From Xanthobacteraceae bacterium (lineage in GTDB: Bacteria > Pseudomonadota > Alphaproteobacteria > Rhizobiales > Xanthobacteraceae), in assembly GCA_030037185.1 (NCBI GenBank), contig JASHRR010001480.1, forward strand, positions 1 to 24,353: DNA of 24,353 nucleotides, in the 5' to 3' direction. The notes under the pieces are model-generated. The model ran no database searches and had not been told where the DNA came from. It saw only the letters and a list, made by a program, of their open reading frames with translations. Every line of letters begins with the position of its first letter. Within the stretch, counting starts at the first letter, position 1. This document shows positions 1-7,797 of the stretch, in pieces. The position numbers were made by a program, and so were the translations under genes.

Positions 1-399
1 CCGGTCGGAAACTGCTCATAATCGGCGCTTATATTGCAATCGGCCAAGAAATAAGAAGAAAATGAGCAAAAAATCTAACTCAGCAACCCAAACTTAGAAC
101 AGAGTCGCAACGTCGACAAATCGACGGAAATCTCTCTCGACACACGGTCGGACCCCACGCTGGATTGACGGCATGCTGCCTGGATAGGGGTCAACACCGA
201 GTGGCCAAGATCGAGGATCCCTTCGCGTGACGGGAACCAGAATAGCGCGCAAGACTCGATGTTACGTTGTCATCGGATGATTGGCTCCCCGAACTTTACA
301 GGCGTCAGGCGGCTCCCGTGAAGGGTTTCCCCCTTGCGCGCCCTTGCGCGTGAATATTTTTCAGTCAGAATTCAAAAACAACCATAGGTAATTCGAACA
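1..399. other. Gene-free left edge
   Basis: I see no convincing coding sequence on either strand in this stretch. It is more AT-rich than the neighbouring genes in its first 110 bases. The only clear structure is a perfect 10-base tandem duplication (cccttgcgcg twice, 331-350), 50 bases before the first gene. It may be the outer flank of a mobile element, but no terminal repeat or transposase fragment could be recognised. Confidence 0.4.
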
Positions 400-753
400 T
401 TGCGTGGCGGTCGGAGGCCTGGAGCCGGGCGCAAGCCCGGCGTGCCGAACTCGGGCACGAGCGAAAGGATCAAATATCTCGGGCCTGTAGGCGAGCGCGC
501 GATCGCCGTTGTTGTCGACGCGATGCAGAACCCTGCGGCGCCCTGGTCAAGCCGAGTCCAGGCTGCCGGCATGGCTGCAGACAGGGCTTTCGGGCACGCG
601 CCGACCTCGGTCAGCTTTGAGGTGACAAAGAGGCTCAACGATTTGACGATCGAAGAGCGCCGCGCGCGCTTGAAGCTCGTCTTGAGGCGATCGCTTCATC
701 GAGGTGACGCCGCTGTGTGGTCTCAGGTGGTTAACGGCGACAAAGGCCCGTAG
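400..753 (+). CDS. Small phage-type protein with GAGRKPG N-terminus (terminase small-subunit-like)
   Basis: The 117-aa product opens with GRRPGAGRKPGVPN, a basic glycine-rich start seen in many prophage terminase small-subunit-like proteins of alphaproteobacteria. Residues about 40-75 (AAPWSSRVQAAGMAADRAFG followed by HAPTSV) match the usual helical segment of that group. The start is a TTG at 400, because a stop codon lies in frame at 385-387; a weak AGGT precedes it at 386-389. The family role would be DNA recognition during phage packaging, but no other packaging gene is present, so this is probably a stranded prophage relic that still has an open frame. The C-terminal 30 residues are basic and unfamiliar, and may be altered. 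A related remnant lies at 6058-6369. Confidence 0.6.
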   Translation: MRGGRRPGAGRKPGVPNSGTSERIKYLGPVGERAIAVVVDAMQNPAAPWSSRVQAAGMAADRAFGHAPTSVSFEVTKRLNDLTIEERRARLKLVLRRSLHRGDAAVWSQVVNGDKGP

Positions 754-1128
754 ACTCGCAACTTCCGAGCGAGCGGCGCGTCACCGGGAGGCAGCTGGGA
801 CTCGCCGGACCGCGCCTTTCCCGTTGTAGTTGCGGGGGATCTTGTCGCTGGTGAGGCCCCTGGGAGGACCTTGTTTTGGGCGAGGGCGAGCACCGGCCGC
901 CGGGGGGTCGCATCATGCGGCGCTTCGGCCGAAAAGGTGTGGGACCCCATAAACCGTGAGGCGATATTTTGCGCTGCCGGTGTCCTGTCGGCGGCGCCGC
1001 TCACTTACTCCCCCGCGCGGCACCGACCGCGATTTCGTGGTGTTTTGCTTTACTAAGCCGGCGCGCGCTTCGGAGGAGAGCGCGCTTGCTGGTACCCCTC
1101 GAAAGCGGTGTCTTGGCGCCCAAGGGCA
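754..1128. other. No recognisable gene
   Basis: Short open frames exist on both strands here because of the high GC content, but none shows a family signature, a ribosome binding site or composition that sets it apart. It is treated as spacer between a phage relic and a broken gene. Confidence 0.4.
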
Positions 1129-1316
1129 CATTCACTTCAACTGCTCACCAGCAATCAGTGCGGAATCACGGAGACGCTCTTGTTCGCACACGGCGTCACC
1201 CATCACATGTTAGGCCGCCTGGTAGCAGCAAGCTCGCGACAATCCAGCGTGAGACCATTGAGTCTGGTGACCAGACAATCGAAATTGGCCCCATCATCAT
1301 CACGAAAGCAAGTTTC
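1129..1316 (+). pseudogene. Remnant of a small conserved hypothetical gene (frameshifted)
   Basis: Two reading frames join into one familiar-looking protein. The first frame (from 1129) reads LQLLTSNQCGITETLLFAHG and continues to a GRLV near 1220. The second, one frame away, continues as SKLATIQRETIESGDQTIEI up to about 1316. Together they resemble small helix-turn-helix-like hypothetical proteins common in Bradyrhizobium-type genomes, which contain a G-x-T-E-x-L-L-x-A-H-G segment followed by an ETIRAG-like segment. One indel near 1215 separates the halves and no good start codon or ribosome binding site is visible. The family resemblance is from memory and has not been searched. Confidence 0.4.
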
Positions 1317-1495
1317 GTTTCGGAACGCCGCCGCTGTGGCGGCCGGCGCCGTGCAGTGTGGTCTGAAAGTAACCTATTGCAGCCGTCCGCGATTAAGCAG
1401 TTGTGCTATGCACTCATATCGCCATGGCAACAAGAGAGCACGTACCGGAATTCCATAATGGGCCATAGAAAGTGATGTTCGACCCACCAAAGCCA

Positions 1496-1975
1496 TCACG
1501 ACCCGTCGAGCGCTACTTCTCGCATTCCCAGCTCTTTATACAAGCGGACTGCTCCCGTAGGATTGTCCACCTGAACTTTCAGATCGACGTGCTTCACGTC
1601 CCGGTGCCGAAATTCCCAAAATACTTTCCTCAGCAGTGCCGTCGCGATTCCGCGCCGACGTACTAGGGGATGGACAACCAAGTCTTTGATGAAGGCGCTG
1701 GTCCAGCATTGAGCGATTCCAACAATCTCCTGCCGCTCATTGATCGCGATAAAACAAAGGTCGGGGGCAAACTCGCCGTCATCTCGAATGCTGGGCCACC
1801 ACTCTTCAAATGCTCCGATGTGGCCTCCGCCTTGAGCGTAGCCGACCTCAAGTAGGCGGTGAACTGTCGGCGCATCGTCAGCGGCAAACGTCCGCACGCG
1901 ATAGCCGCTCGGGCAAGTCGGTGGGGCGACCGCTGCAGTTAAGTCGCGTCGGAGGCGTTGCACCCTATCGTCCAT
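1496..1975 (-). CDS. GNAT family N-acetyltransferase
   Basis: This encodes a 159-aa acetyltransferase of the GNAT fold, expected to move an acetyl group from acetyl-CoA to an amine in the cytoplasm. The acetyl-CoA pyrophosphate loop is visible as VHPLVRRRGIATALL (R106-R-R-G-I-A111), preceded by the beta-4 strand AFIKDLV. The closing motif, with DNPTGAVRLYKELGM, lies at about 137-151. The ATG at 1975 is chosen because AGAGG lies 10 nt upstream (1986-1990); a longer reading from 2074 would overlap the next gene's promoter region. It is divergent from the nucleotidyltransferase gene at 2099, with 123 bp between the starts. Substrate cannot be told from sequence: antibiotic, polyamine and protein N-terminus are all possible. 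The neighbour hints at aminoglycoside-like substrates, but that is only suggestive. Confidence 0.8.
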   Translation of the reverse strand: MDDRVQRLRRDLTAAVAPPTCPSGYRVRTFAADDAPTVHRLLEVGYAQGGGHIGAFEEWWPSIRDDGEFAPDLCFIAINERQEIVGIAQCWTSAFIKDLVVHPLVRRRGIATALLRKVFWEFRHRDVKHVDLKVQVDNPTGAVRLYKELGMREVALDGS

Positions 1976-2098
1976 GGGCAGGAAACCTCTATCTAAGACT
2001 GCCGAGTATGAGTTAGGGGACCCCATCCCAGCATCACTCGCTGGTCGGGTAGGAGCATGGCCAGACCATTCCATTTGCAGACTCGTGGAGAAGTCAAG

Positions 2099-2967
2099 AT
2101 GGCGCGCAGTCCGACCGTATATTCTGAGCTAAACGCCATTTTGACTGATCTCGTCGAAGGCGCAAAATCTGCGCTGAAGGACAATTTGATCGGCGTATAT
2201 CTGCAGGGTTCCTTCGCTGTGGGCGATCACAGCGCATATAGCGACTGCGATTTCATAATCGTTGTTGGTCGAGACCTCGTGTTCGGGGAACTGCAGGCGC
2301 TCCACCGGCTGCATAAGGAGATTCATTCGCTGCCTTATCCATACTGGCGCAGAGGACTTGAAGGCTCCTACGCACCGGCGGCGATCCTGCGCCGCTGGTC
2401 AACCACCCCGCGGGATCCTCCTGGCGAGCCGAGGCCAGATGATTGGGCCGATCCGGGAACCTCTGGGACACCGCCCCGGGTCTACCCGTTCTGGTATCTC
2501 GATCATGGGGCTGACACGCTGGTACGCTCGGAGCATGACAACGCGCAGGTTGTCCGATGGTGTTTGCGCGAAAAGGGTCTGGTGCTGACCGGGCCTGACC
2601 CGCGGGATCTGATAGACCCGGTTTCACCTACGGCCCTGCGTGCGGAAGTCCGCGAAACGATGGATCGTTGCCTGTCCACGGGTCTGCCAATGCCGATGAT
2701 TGCCTGGCAGGCATTCTGGGTTGGTCTTTATTGCCGGATGCTTCACACACTCGCGACCGGGGAGGTGAGCTCGAAAAAGCAGGCGATGAACTGGGCTCTT
2801 AACAACCTGGATCCGCAGTGGCACGGCCTCATCGCCCGGCGGCGAAGATGCTGAAGAAAGGTGATGAGGCGCACTCTTCCCTTCCTGCCGATCCCGTCGA
2901 AACCGAAACCACCTGTAAATTTGCCGCCCAAAGCATTGCCTCCGCTGACCAACCGGGACTTGTCTAG
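2099..2967 (+). pseudogene. Aminoglycoside nucleotidyltransferase-like gene (DUF4111 type), C-terminal frameshift
   Basis: The N-terminal nucleotidyltransferase domain is clear: G37-S38, ten residues, then D49-C-D51, the GSx10DxD motif that binds Mg-nucleotide in ANT(3'')/ANT(9)-type enzymes. Such enzymes adenylylate streptomycin or spectinomycin. The helical C-terminal domain (DUF4111) follows, with WQAFWVGLYCRMLHT and KKQAMNWALNNLDPQW. The open frame stops at 2854 with RRRRC, but the next frame continues from 2842 as AKMLKKGDEAHSS and an E-T-E-T-T-C-K-F tail down to the stop at 2965-2967, which is what the family has there. One base is missing near 2838-2842. The start at 2099 has GGAG at 2087-2090; the upstream ATG at 2057 sits only one base after an AGGAG, so it is less likely. 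The truncated protein lacks only about 40 residues and might keep some activity. Confidence 0.7.
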
Positions 2968-3016
2968 GCCGTTCGTCTCCTTATGGCCCACCTTTGCCCA
3001 CTTGCGCGGTGCACAA
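2968..3016. other. Possible minus-strand promoter next to dispersed repeat
   Basis: Read on the minus strand, the edge of the repeat at 3017 gives CTCTTGACC, a good -35-like hexamer, leading into this stretch. A GGAGA lies further on, before an ATG-rich region. No clear -10 box and no recognisable gene follow, so this is only a weak suggestion. Confidence 0.2.
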
Positions 3017-3139
3017 GGTCAAGAGGTTTTTTCTGCCCTCTACATTTTTTCGACTCCGACTCCACGTTACGCTCACTGCGAGCGCATCTCTGCATTCATG
3101 GCAACGGCAGCCCCTTCCGCTTGGCCGCGCTGAGCGGTC
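3017..3139. repeat. Dispersed repeat, copy A
   Basis: This block shares a series of conserved segments, in the same order, with 23025-23117: GGTCAAGAGGTTTT, then ACATTTTTTC with ACTCCG, then TTACGCTCAC and GCGAGCGCAT, and finally CGCGCTGAGCGGTC. The spacing between segments differs by insertions in copy A. Neither copy contains a recognisable gene. The ordered conservation with variable spacers suggests an old non-coding element or a conserved regulatory segment copied to two sites. Confidence 0.65.
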
Positions 3140-3188
3140 AACCCCCGCTTGCCCGTAAGGGCCGCGCCTTCAGGCGCGAGGGGTTGAC
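3137..3188. repeat. Nested inverted repeat (REP-like hairpin)
   Basis: GTCAACCCC (3137-3145) pairs with GGGGTTGAC (3180-3188). Inside it, GCGCCT (3164-3169) pairs with AGGCGC (3172-3177) over a 2-base loop. The result would be a long stem with an internal stem-loop. It begins at the last bases of repeat copy A. No run of T follows, so a classical terminator is less likely than a REP-like or recombination-site element. Confidence 0.6.
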
Positions 3189-3483
3189 GGCGAAAGCGCG
3201 CGCCGAGCGACAATAGTGTTGCCATGCTGCATCGCTGCAACGCTGGTTCTTCCGTTTCCGATGGTTTCTGAGGCGGAGCCCTTGAACGCTATGCGGCACT
3301 CGCCGCATCCGCTCATATCCGGTTGGGGCAAGCCCCTTTGTACCAAGGTGCCTCTTGCAACAGTGCGAGGGCATAGGGCTCCAAGGGGGATGGGACCCTT
3401 CTATCTAGCGGCGTGTTGAGCCACGCTGGCGACCGGTGACACATCCACCTTGGAATCAGTAACGTTCCGTTCCCCAGCGATTA

Positions 3484-3555
3484 TCAGATCTTCAGAATGG
3501 CGCCGTCAGGCACGAGAGCCGTCTCCAGATAGCGCCAGAGTGCGATCAGCATCAG
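3484..3555 (-). mobile_element. IS110-like transposase 3' fragment
   Basis: The minus strand reads RLMLIALWRYLETALVPDGA then ILKI and a stop at 3484-3486. This is the usual C-terminal end of IS110/IS1111-group transposases (family knowledge: ...LVALWRYVETGLVPEGA...). Upstream in the same frame there is a stop within about 10 codons and no earlier part of the protein was found, so only a tail remains. Confidence 0.5.
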
Positions 3556-3885
3556 CCTGGCGGCGCTTTAAGCGTCTGGTTCCACAAACGGGTGGGCGTC
3601 GCAGTAGCACGCAAGCTTTTTCGCAAACATTGTTAATGTGGAGCGTAGATGGAGATAGTGTTAAAGTGCCAATCGAGGGTTTCCTAGAATGGGCCACGGC
3701 ATGGGAGCAAACCGCCCGGTGGAAACGCTCTCATTGCCGCCGCATCGCTTCACGGATCCCGGCATGACCTCGTGATCCGCTGAAATATGTGGCTCAAGGA
3801 ATTCGATGCAAAATCTCATTCCTGACGGATAATCCGGAAAGACGGGATCATCTGGCTATGCGGCGTCTCTTCAAAATGAGGGCCG
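3556..3885. other. No recognisable gene
   Basis: A plus-strand frame near 3633-3767 gives MWSVDGDSVKVPIEGFLEWA and so on. It looks protein-like for about 30 residues, but it matches no family I know and has no ribosome binding site. Otherwise the stretch looks like decayed sequence between IS debris and the phosphate permease region. Confidence 0.3.
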
Positions 3886-4026
3886 ATGAGGGGCTTGCCT
3901 GTAATTGCTTGCGCCGCGCTTATCCTGACGTTGGCATCAGTCGCGATCGTCGGAGTGGAATTGTCCGTGTTTGCCACCACTTCCCTGTTTTTGGTCTGCA
4001 GTCTCTGGCCTGGCCCCCAACGCTAG
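3886..4026 (+). CDS. Possible small membrane protein (46 aa)
   Basis: A short frame encodes MRGLPVIACAALILTLASVA followed by more hydrophobic residues and a WPGPQR end. The profile fits one or two membrane segments or a signal sequence. A TGAGGG lies 3 nt upstream, which is close for a ribosome binding site. No family is recognised. It sits 329 bp before the phosphate permease on the same strand. Chance hydrophobicity in GC-rich DNA is a real alternative. Confidence 0.25.
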   Translation: MRGLPVIACAALILTLASVAIVGVELSVFATTSLFLVCSLWPGPQR

Positions 4027-4355
4027 CTCTCTGACGCCGGATGGCCCGCCGACGAACAACTCTAGCGCGCGGCGCGCCTTCCGGTTGAGACGACGTTTTC
4101 GAAGGGGCGGCGCCGTATAGAAAGCCCGCCGTCGTCGAGGTCGCAAACTGCGGATCACGGCTGCAGGGCGCAACGCTCTGGCGGCCGAAGACTAAGTTCT
4201 CCCTTGCAAGTCGTGCACCGACCTGCGTGGAACACCCCTCCGGGCCCCGCGTTGGCTTGGGAGTTACCCGAAGATTCACGCAAGCTTTGCGCGTCTCTGG
4301 AGGAAAGAGGGCATAAGCACCGCCGGAAAACCGTCACAACCTTGGTTGGGAGCAC
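4027..4355. other. Intergenic region upstream of the phosphate permease
   Basis: I found no gene. This should hold the promoter of the PiT gene, but no convincing PhoB box (pair of CTGTCAT-like repeats) or clear -35/-10 pair could be seen. Confidence 0.35.
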
Positions 4356-5978
4356 ATGTCAGATCTGACATTGGCGAATACGCCGAGTGCCGCGGCCGTC
4401 GTCGCCAAGCCAAATCTCGATCAGAAGCCGCACGTCAGCGTGACGGCAGTCTGTATTCTTTTCCTGGTCAGCGGGATCGGTTACGCCGCCTATGGCGTTG
4501 TCACGGACACGAGCAGTGTCGGCGAGACATTGACACTTGGCGCTTTCGTCCTGCTCGGTGTCGCCCTGATGATCGCGCTCGGCTTCGAGTTCGTGAACGG
4601 TTTTCATGACACCGCCAACGCCGTTGCAACGGTCATCTATACGCACACCCTGCCGCCGCTCATCGCGGTCATATGGTCCGGCGTGTTCAACTTCTTAGGC
4701 GTTGTGGTTTCCACTGGCGCGGTCGCCTACAGCATCATCACGCTGCTTCCGGTCGAGCTCATTCTCCAAGTAGGGAGCACTGGCGGCTATGCGATGATCT
4801 TCTCGCTGCTGATTGCCGCGATCGCGTGGAATCTCGGCACCTGGGCGATGGGCATCCCCAACAGCTCCTCGCATTGCCTGATCGGGTCAATCATGGGCGT
4901 CGGTCTTGCCAACCAGCTGACCGCGCCGGCCGGACAAGGGACGTCCGGCGTTGACTGGTCGCAGGCGGTCAGTGTCGGGAAGGCACTCCTATTCAGCCCT
5001 GCGATCGGGTTTGCCTTGTCGGCGCTGCTGTTGCTGCTGATGAAAGTCGTCGTTCCGATCCCAGAACTCTATCAGGAACCCAGGGACACGAAGACGCCGT
5101 GGTGGATCCGCGGCATCCTGATCTTCACCTGTGCCGGCGTTTCCTTCGCCCATGGCGGCAATGACGGACAGAAGGGCATGGGGCTGATCATGCTGATCCT
5201 GATCGGCGTCGCTCCGACTGCTTATGCCCTCAACCGCACCATGCCGGATGCGAGCACGCCCGCGTTCCTTGAGATCACCAACAAGGCCCGCTCGGTTTTG
5301 AGCGCCCATGCCGAAGGCGCGCGGCAACCCAGCCTCGATGATGCCCGCAAGCAGATTGGTGCAGCGCTGAAAACTCGGGACGTCAACAGCCAGGATGTCT
5401 TTGCGGCACTGGCCTCTCTTTCCACCGAGATCGCCAGCGGGGTCAAGAGCTATGGCTCGATCCGACGCGTCCCCGCCGCGGCCACGCCAAACATGCGCAA
5501 CGACATGTACCTGGTGGCGGACGCAATCCGACTCTTCCCCGAAGCCGGAGCCAAGTTCAGCGCTGAGGAAACGGCGGTTCTCAAGGACTATCGCAGCAGC
5601 CTGGAAGCCGGCACCCGCTTTATTCCGACTTGGGTCAAGATCTCGGTCGCGATCGCGCTCGGGCTCGGCACCATGGTGGGCTGGCGGCGGATCGTCGTGA
5701 CGGTGGGCGAGCGCATCGGCAAGCAGCATCTGACCTATGCTCAGGGCGCCGCAGCGGAGATGGTGGCGGCGGGGACGATCCTCGGCGCCGAGTTCTACGG
5801 GCTGCCGGTATCCACGACGCACGTTCTGTCGAGTGGCGTGGCGGGCACCATGGCGGCCAACCGCTCGGGACTGCAAATGGCCACGGTCAGAGCCATTCTG
5901 AGCGCGTGGTTCCTGACGCTGCCCGCCGCCATGCTCATCGCGGGCTGTCTCTACATCGTTGTGCGTAGCCTCTTGTGA
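4356..5978 (+). CDS. pit: PiT family low-affinity inorganic phosphate permease
   Basis: The 540-aa product is a multi-pass inner-membrane transporter of the PiT (PHO4) family, which moves metal-phosphate complexes with protons. The two family repeats are visible. The first has GFEFVNGFHDTANAVAT (N81-G82-F-H-D85) and IPNSSSHCLIGS (about 167-178). The second has SFAHGGNDGQKGMG (about 263-276) and, near the C-terminus, GLPVSTTHVLSSG. A soluble insert of roughly 130 residues (about 295-425) separates the halves, as in other bacterial long-form PitA proteins. ATG 4356 has GGGAG at 4348-4352, which is rather close. The gene stands alone, with no PhoU-like pit accessory gene beside it. A broken pstS at 14093 suggests that phosphate uptake here may lean on this low-affinity route. 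Confidence 0.93.
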   Translation: MSDLTLANTPSAAAVVAKPNLDQKPHVSVTAVCILFLVSGIGYAAYGVVTDTSSVGETLTLGAFVLLGVALMIALGFEFVNGFHDTANAVATVIYTHTLPPLIAVIWSGVFNFLGVVVSTGAVAYSIITLLPVELILQVGSTGGYAMIFSLLIAAIAWNLGTWAMGIPNSSSHCLIGSIMGVGLANQLTAPAGQGTSGVDWSQAVSVGKALLFSPAIGFALSALLLLLMKVVVPIPELYQEPRDTKTPWWIRGILIFTCAGVSFAHGGNDGQKGMGLIMLILIGVAPTAYALNRTMPDASTPAFLEITNKARSVLSAHAEGARQPSLDDARKQIGAALKTRDVNSQDVFAALASLSTEIASGVKSYGSIRRVPAAATPNMRNDMYLVADAIRLFPEAGAKFSAEETAVLKDYRSSLEAGTRFIPTWVKISVAIALGLGTMVGWRRIVVTVGERIGKQHLTYAQGAAAEMVAAGTILGAEFYGLPVSTTHVLSSGVAGTMAANRSGLQMATVRAILSAWFLTLPAAMLIAGCLYIVVRSLL

Positions 5979-6015
5979 ACGCAGACATCGGAGTCGTGTT
6001 GCACGGCATGGATGC

Positions 6016-6034
6016 ACGCGCTTGTTAGGCGCGT
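6016..6034. terminator. Short stem-loop after pit
   Basis: ACGCGC (6016-6021) pairs perfectly with GCGCGT (6029-6034) over a 7-base loop, 38 bases after the pit stop codon. No T-run follows, so intrinsic termination would be weak. It could equally be a chance structure. Confidence 0.3.
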
Positions 6035-6057
6035 CTGGGGAGAGTTCGACGTCCTGA

Positions 6058-6369
6058 GGCGGGCACGTCGGCACGGCCCTCGCCAGCGCTGCGCTGCCGG
6101 AGTATGACAAGCTCGTCGAGACCATCGACCCCGCCACCGGCGAGGCGCGCAAGGTCCACCGCCTGCGCCACGACACGCCGTCGCCGCGCCTCGCAGAAGT
6201 GGAACTCGACGACGACGGCCGGCCCACGCGGATCAAGTTGCGCGACAAGCTTGCCGCGCTCACAGTACTGATCAAGCACCTCGGCGGCCTCCCCGACGAG
6301 CGGCCCGTCGGGGTCCACAACACGCAGGTCAACGTCATCACCGACGAGCAGCGCGTCGCCGCGTTGTGA
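6058..6369 (+). pseudogene. Phage terminase small-subunit remnant
   Basis: The frame is open from 6058 (after a stop at 6055-6057) to a TGA at 6367-6369 and has no ATG, GTG or TTG start of its own at a sensible place. It reads LPEYDKLVETIDPATGEARK, then DGRPTRIKLRDKLAALTVLI, KHLGG and an NTQVNVITDEQRVAAL-type tail. A charged beta segment followed by KLRDKLAAL-x-x-LIKHLG is the C-terminal pattern of XtmA-type terminase small subunits, the DNA-binding part of a phage packaging motor. The N-terminal helix-turn-helix half is missing. The 100 bases after it contain another short phage-like frame with no clear identity. Confidence 0.6.
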
Positions 6370-6510
6370 CCATGATCGCATGGGCGAAATCATCCGGAGA
6401 GATATCATCCGCAGAGACGAGGAGTGCCGTCGCTCAATCCGCGTATGGGCATGACGAGATTTCCTGCACGACGACAAGTAACCGGACTAACAAGATCACA
6501 GGCCGGCGAC

Positions 6511-7203
6511 CTACAGCATGACCTCACGGGGAATGGGGTCACCTAGCGCAGAGAGGTCTTTAGTTCGGCGGTGATCGACGCAGTATTGGACAAGGCGATC
6601 GATAAGATTCGTGTCAAGAGCCGGTACCTCTCCGGCAGAGAGTGTTTTGTTATGGACCGCCTCCTCGCTGACCCCAGCGACCATCGACCCCATGCGCGTC
6701 GCATCAGCGCCCCTGTCGTAACGAATGACGAATGATGACAGAGGGCTTGAACTGGATCGCATCCCTCGGGCCGGCTCAGCGCCGTTTCGGGTTTGGGTTC
6801 TCCGGCCGGATTCGGCTTTTTTGAGCTTTTTTTCTTTCTTTTCGGCTTTTTTGGGTTTTTCTTTCTCCTTGGCTTTCTTTGCTTCCTCCTCGGCTTTCTT
6901 TTTTGCTTCCTCCAAGGCTTTTTTTATGTCTTTCTCTTCCGGGCCCGCCAGGCAGCGGCACGCTCCCGGACTACAACCCTTTGAAAGCAAACCCGGACAT
7001 TTGTTCGTATCTCTCCTGTCCTTGTCTTCCTTCTTGTCTTTGTCTTCTTTCTTGTCTTTGTCTTCTTTCTTTTCTTTCTTTTCTTTCTTTACTTGCTTTT
7101 CGTGGCGTGGCTTTTTTGCTGCCCATGCGGCGTCGACGGAAACTTGCATAACGGCCAAAGCGCCGAGCACCGCAACGACAGAAAATACTTTGGAATCTCT
7201 CAT
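6511..7203 (-). CDS. Lysine-rich exported protein with tandem charged repeats
   Basis: The 230-aa product begins with a signal peptide (MRDSKVFSVVAVLGALAVMQ, then VSVDAAWA and a likely cut before AKK). ATG 7203 is chosen because AGGAG lies 7 nt upstream (7211-7215); the ATG at 7218 overlaps that site. After the signal comes a run of KKEDKD repeats, then a cysteine cluster (NKCPGLLSKGCSPGACRC), then an Ala-Glu-Lys coiled-coil-like segment, and a different C-terminal part ending LVQYCVDHRRTKDLSALGDP. The spaced cysteines could form disulfides in the periplasm. No known function is recognised; a polyanion-binding or envelope-structural role is only a guess. The C-terminal third has different composition and may have been fused on or frame-altered. 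Confidence 0.6.
   Translation of the reverse strand: MRDSKVFSVVAVLGALAVMQVSVDAAWAAKKPRHEKQVKKEKKEKKEDKDKKEDKDKKEDKDRRDTNKCPGLLSKGCSPGACRCLAGPEEKDIKKALEEAKKKAEEEAKKAKEKEKPKKAEKKEKKLKKAESGRRTQTRNGAEPARGMRSSSSPLSSFVIRYDRGADATRMGSMVAGVSEEAVHNKTLSAGEVPALDTNLIDRLVQYCVDHRRTKDLSALGDPIPREVML
7034..7069. repeat. 18-bp perfect tandem repeat inside a pyrimidine-rich tract
   Basis: The unit TTGTCTTTGTCTTCTTTC occurs twice head to tail (7034-7051, 7052-7069), with diverged partial copies on both sides. On the coding (minus) strand it gives the KKEDKD protein repeats. Much of 6815-7105 is C/T-rich on the plus strand, which favours replication slippage and copy-number change. Confidence 0.8.
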
Positions 7204-7438
7204 CTCTTCGCTCCTCATGGGCCAGGACGATGAAAACTTCTTCCCCTGTCATCGCCCAGGCATGGCCTCTAACGCCGGACACAGCGTGCGGTTCAGATTT
7301 TCACAAAACCGGCTCGGCTATGCGAACCCCTGGCGAACTAGAAGAAGACGACAAAGCCCCAATCCAGAATCCGGGTGAAACTAGAATTAAACGCGAAAGT
7401 TCGTGACGGCATGAAAGGGTGAAGCGGCCTATCGTGGG

Positions 7439-7558
7439 GGTATTCCTCTGCGCTTGACCAAGGCCAGGGCGATCGAGAACCGCATGGGCCGTGCTGATCG
7501 CCGGCGTGTACACATCCGGATAGAGCCGGGCGAGCTTCTCCCTGATCTTCGGTCGTAT
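7439..7558 (-). mobile_element. IS481-like transposase fragment
   Basis: The minus strand reads IRPKIREKLARLYPDVYTPA then ISTAHAVLDRPGL. This matches the helix-turn-helix region of IS481-family transposases (family knowledge: KIREKLAR...P..STIHAVLDRHGLV). Only about 40 codons remain, with no DDE domain. It abuts an IS110-like fragment on the other strand. Confidence 0.5.
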
Positions 7559-7584
7559 ATGGAACGATCCCCGAGAACCTATCG

Positions 7585-7797
7585 CCTCAAAGCCCGGCGC
7601 GGCCCGAGAAGGCGATCATGGCTGTCGTCGCCTCCATCCTGGCCGCCATCTACCACATGCTTAAAGATGGCACGATCTATCAGGATCTTGGCTGCGACCA
7701 TTTTAAGCGCCACTCCGCCGACCAGCAAAAAAAGCGCCTGGTCAAGCGCTTGTCAGATCTTGGCTTTGCGGTAGAGCGCAAGCCTCTCGCTGCATAG
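7585..7797 (+). mobile_element. IS110-family transposase 3' fragment
   Basis: The frame ending at 7795-7797 reads KAIMAVVASILAAIYHMLKD then GTIYQDLGCDHFKRHSAD and RLVKRLSDLGFAVERKPLAA. This is the C-terminal end of IS116/IS110/IS902-type transposases, in which a K-x-x-x-AVA-x-x-x-L segment and a DLG-x-D-x-F segment are usual. The catalytic DEDD domain is missing. It is a decayed end of an insertion sequence. Confidence 0.6.

Noticed and set aside
331..350. Perfect 10-base tandem repeat, considered as a regulatory iteron
   Set aside because: Only two units exist, with no origin-like features or replication gene nearby.
6016..6034. GTTAGGC next to the stem-loop, considered as an integron attC site
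   Set aside because: No matching RYYYAAC partner at the right distance and no integron integrase or cassette structure were found.
4989..6341. A 450-codon open frame on the minus strand opposite the phosphate permease
   Set aside because: It is antisense to a clear PiT gene and to the terminase remnant, is Arg/Asp-rich with no family signature, and is explained by GC-rich codon bias.
6725..7378. A 217-codon plus-strand frame rich in Phe, Ser and Leu opposite the lysine-rich gene
   Set aside because: It is the mirror of AAG/GAA codons. The minus strand has a signal peptide and a ribosome binding site, while the plus frame has neither.
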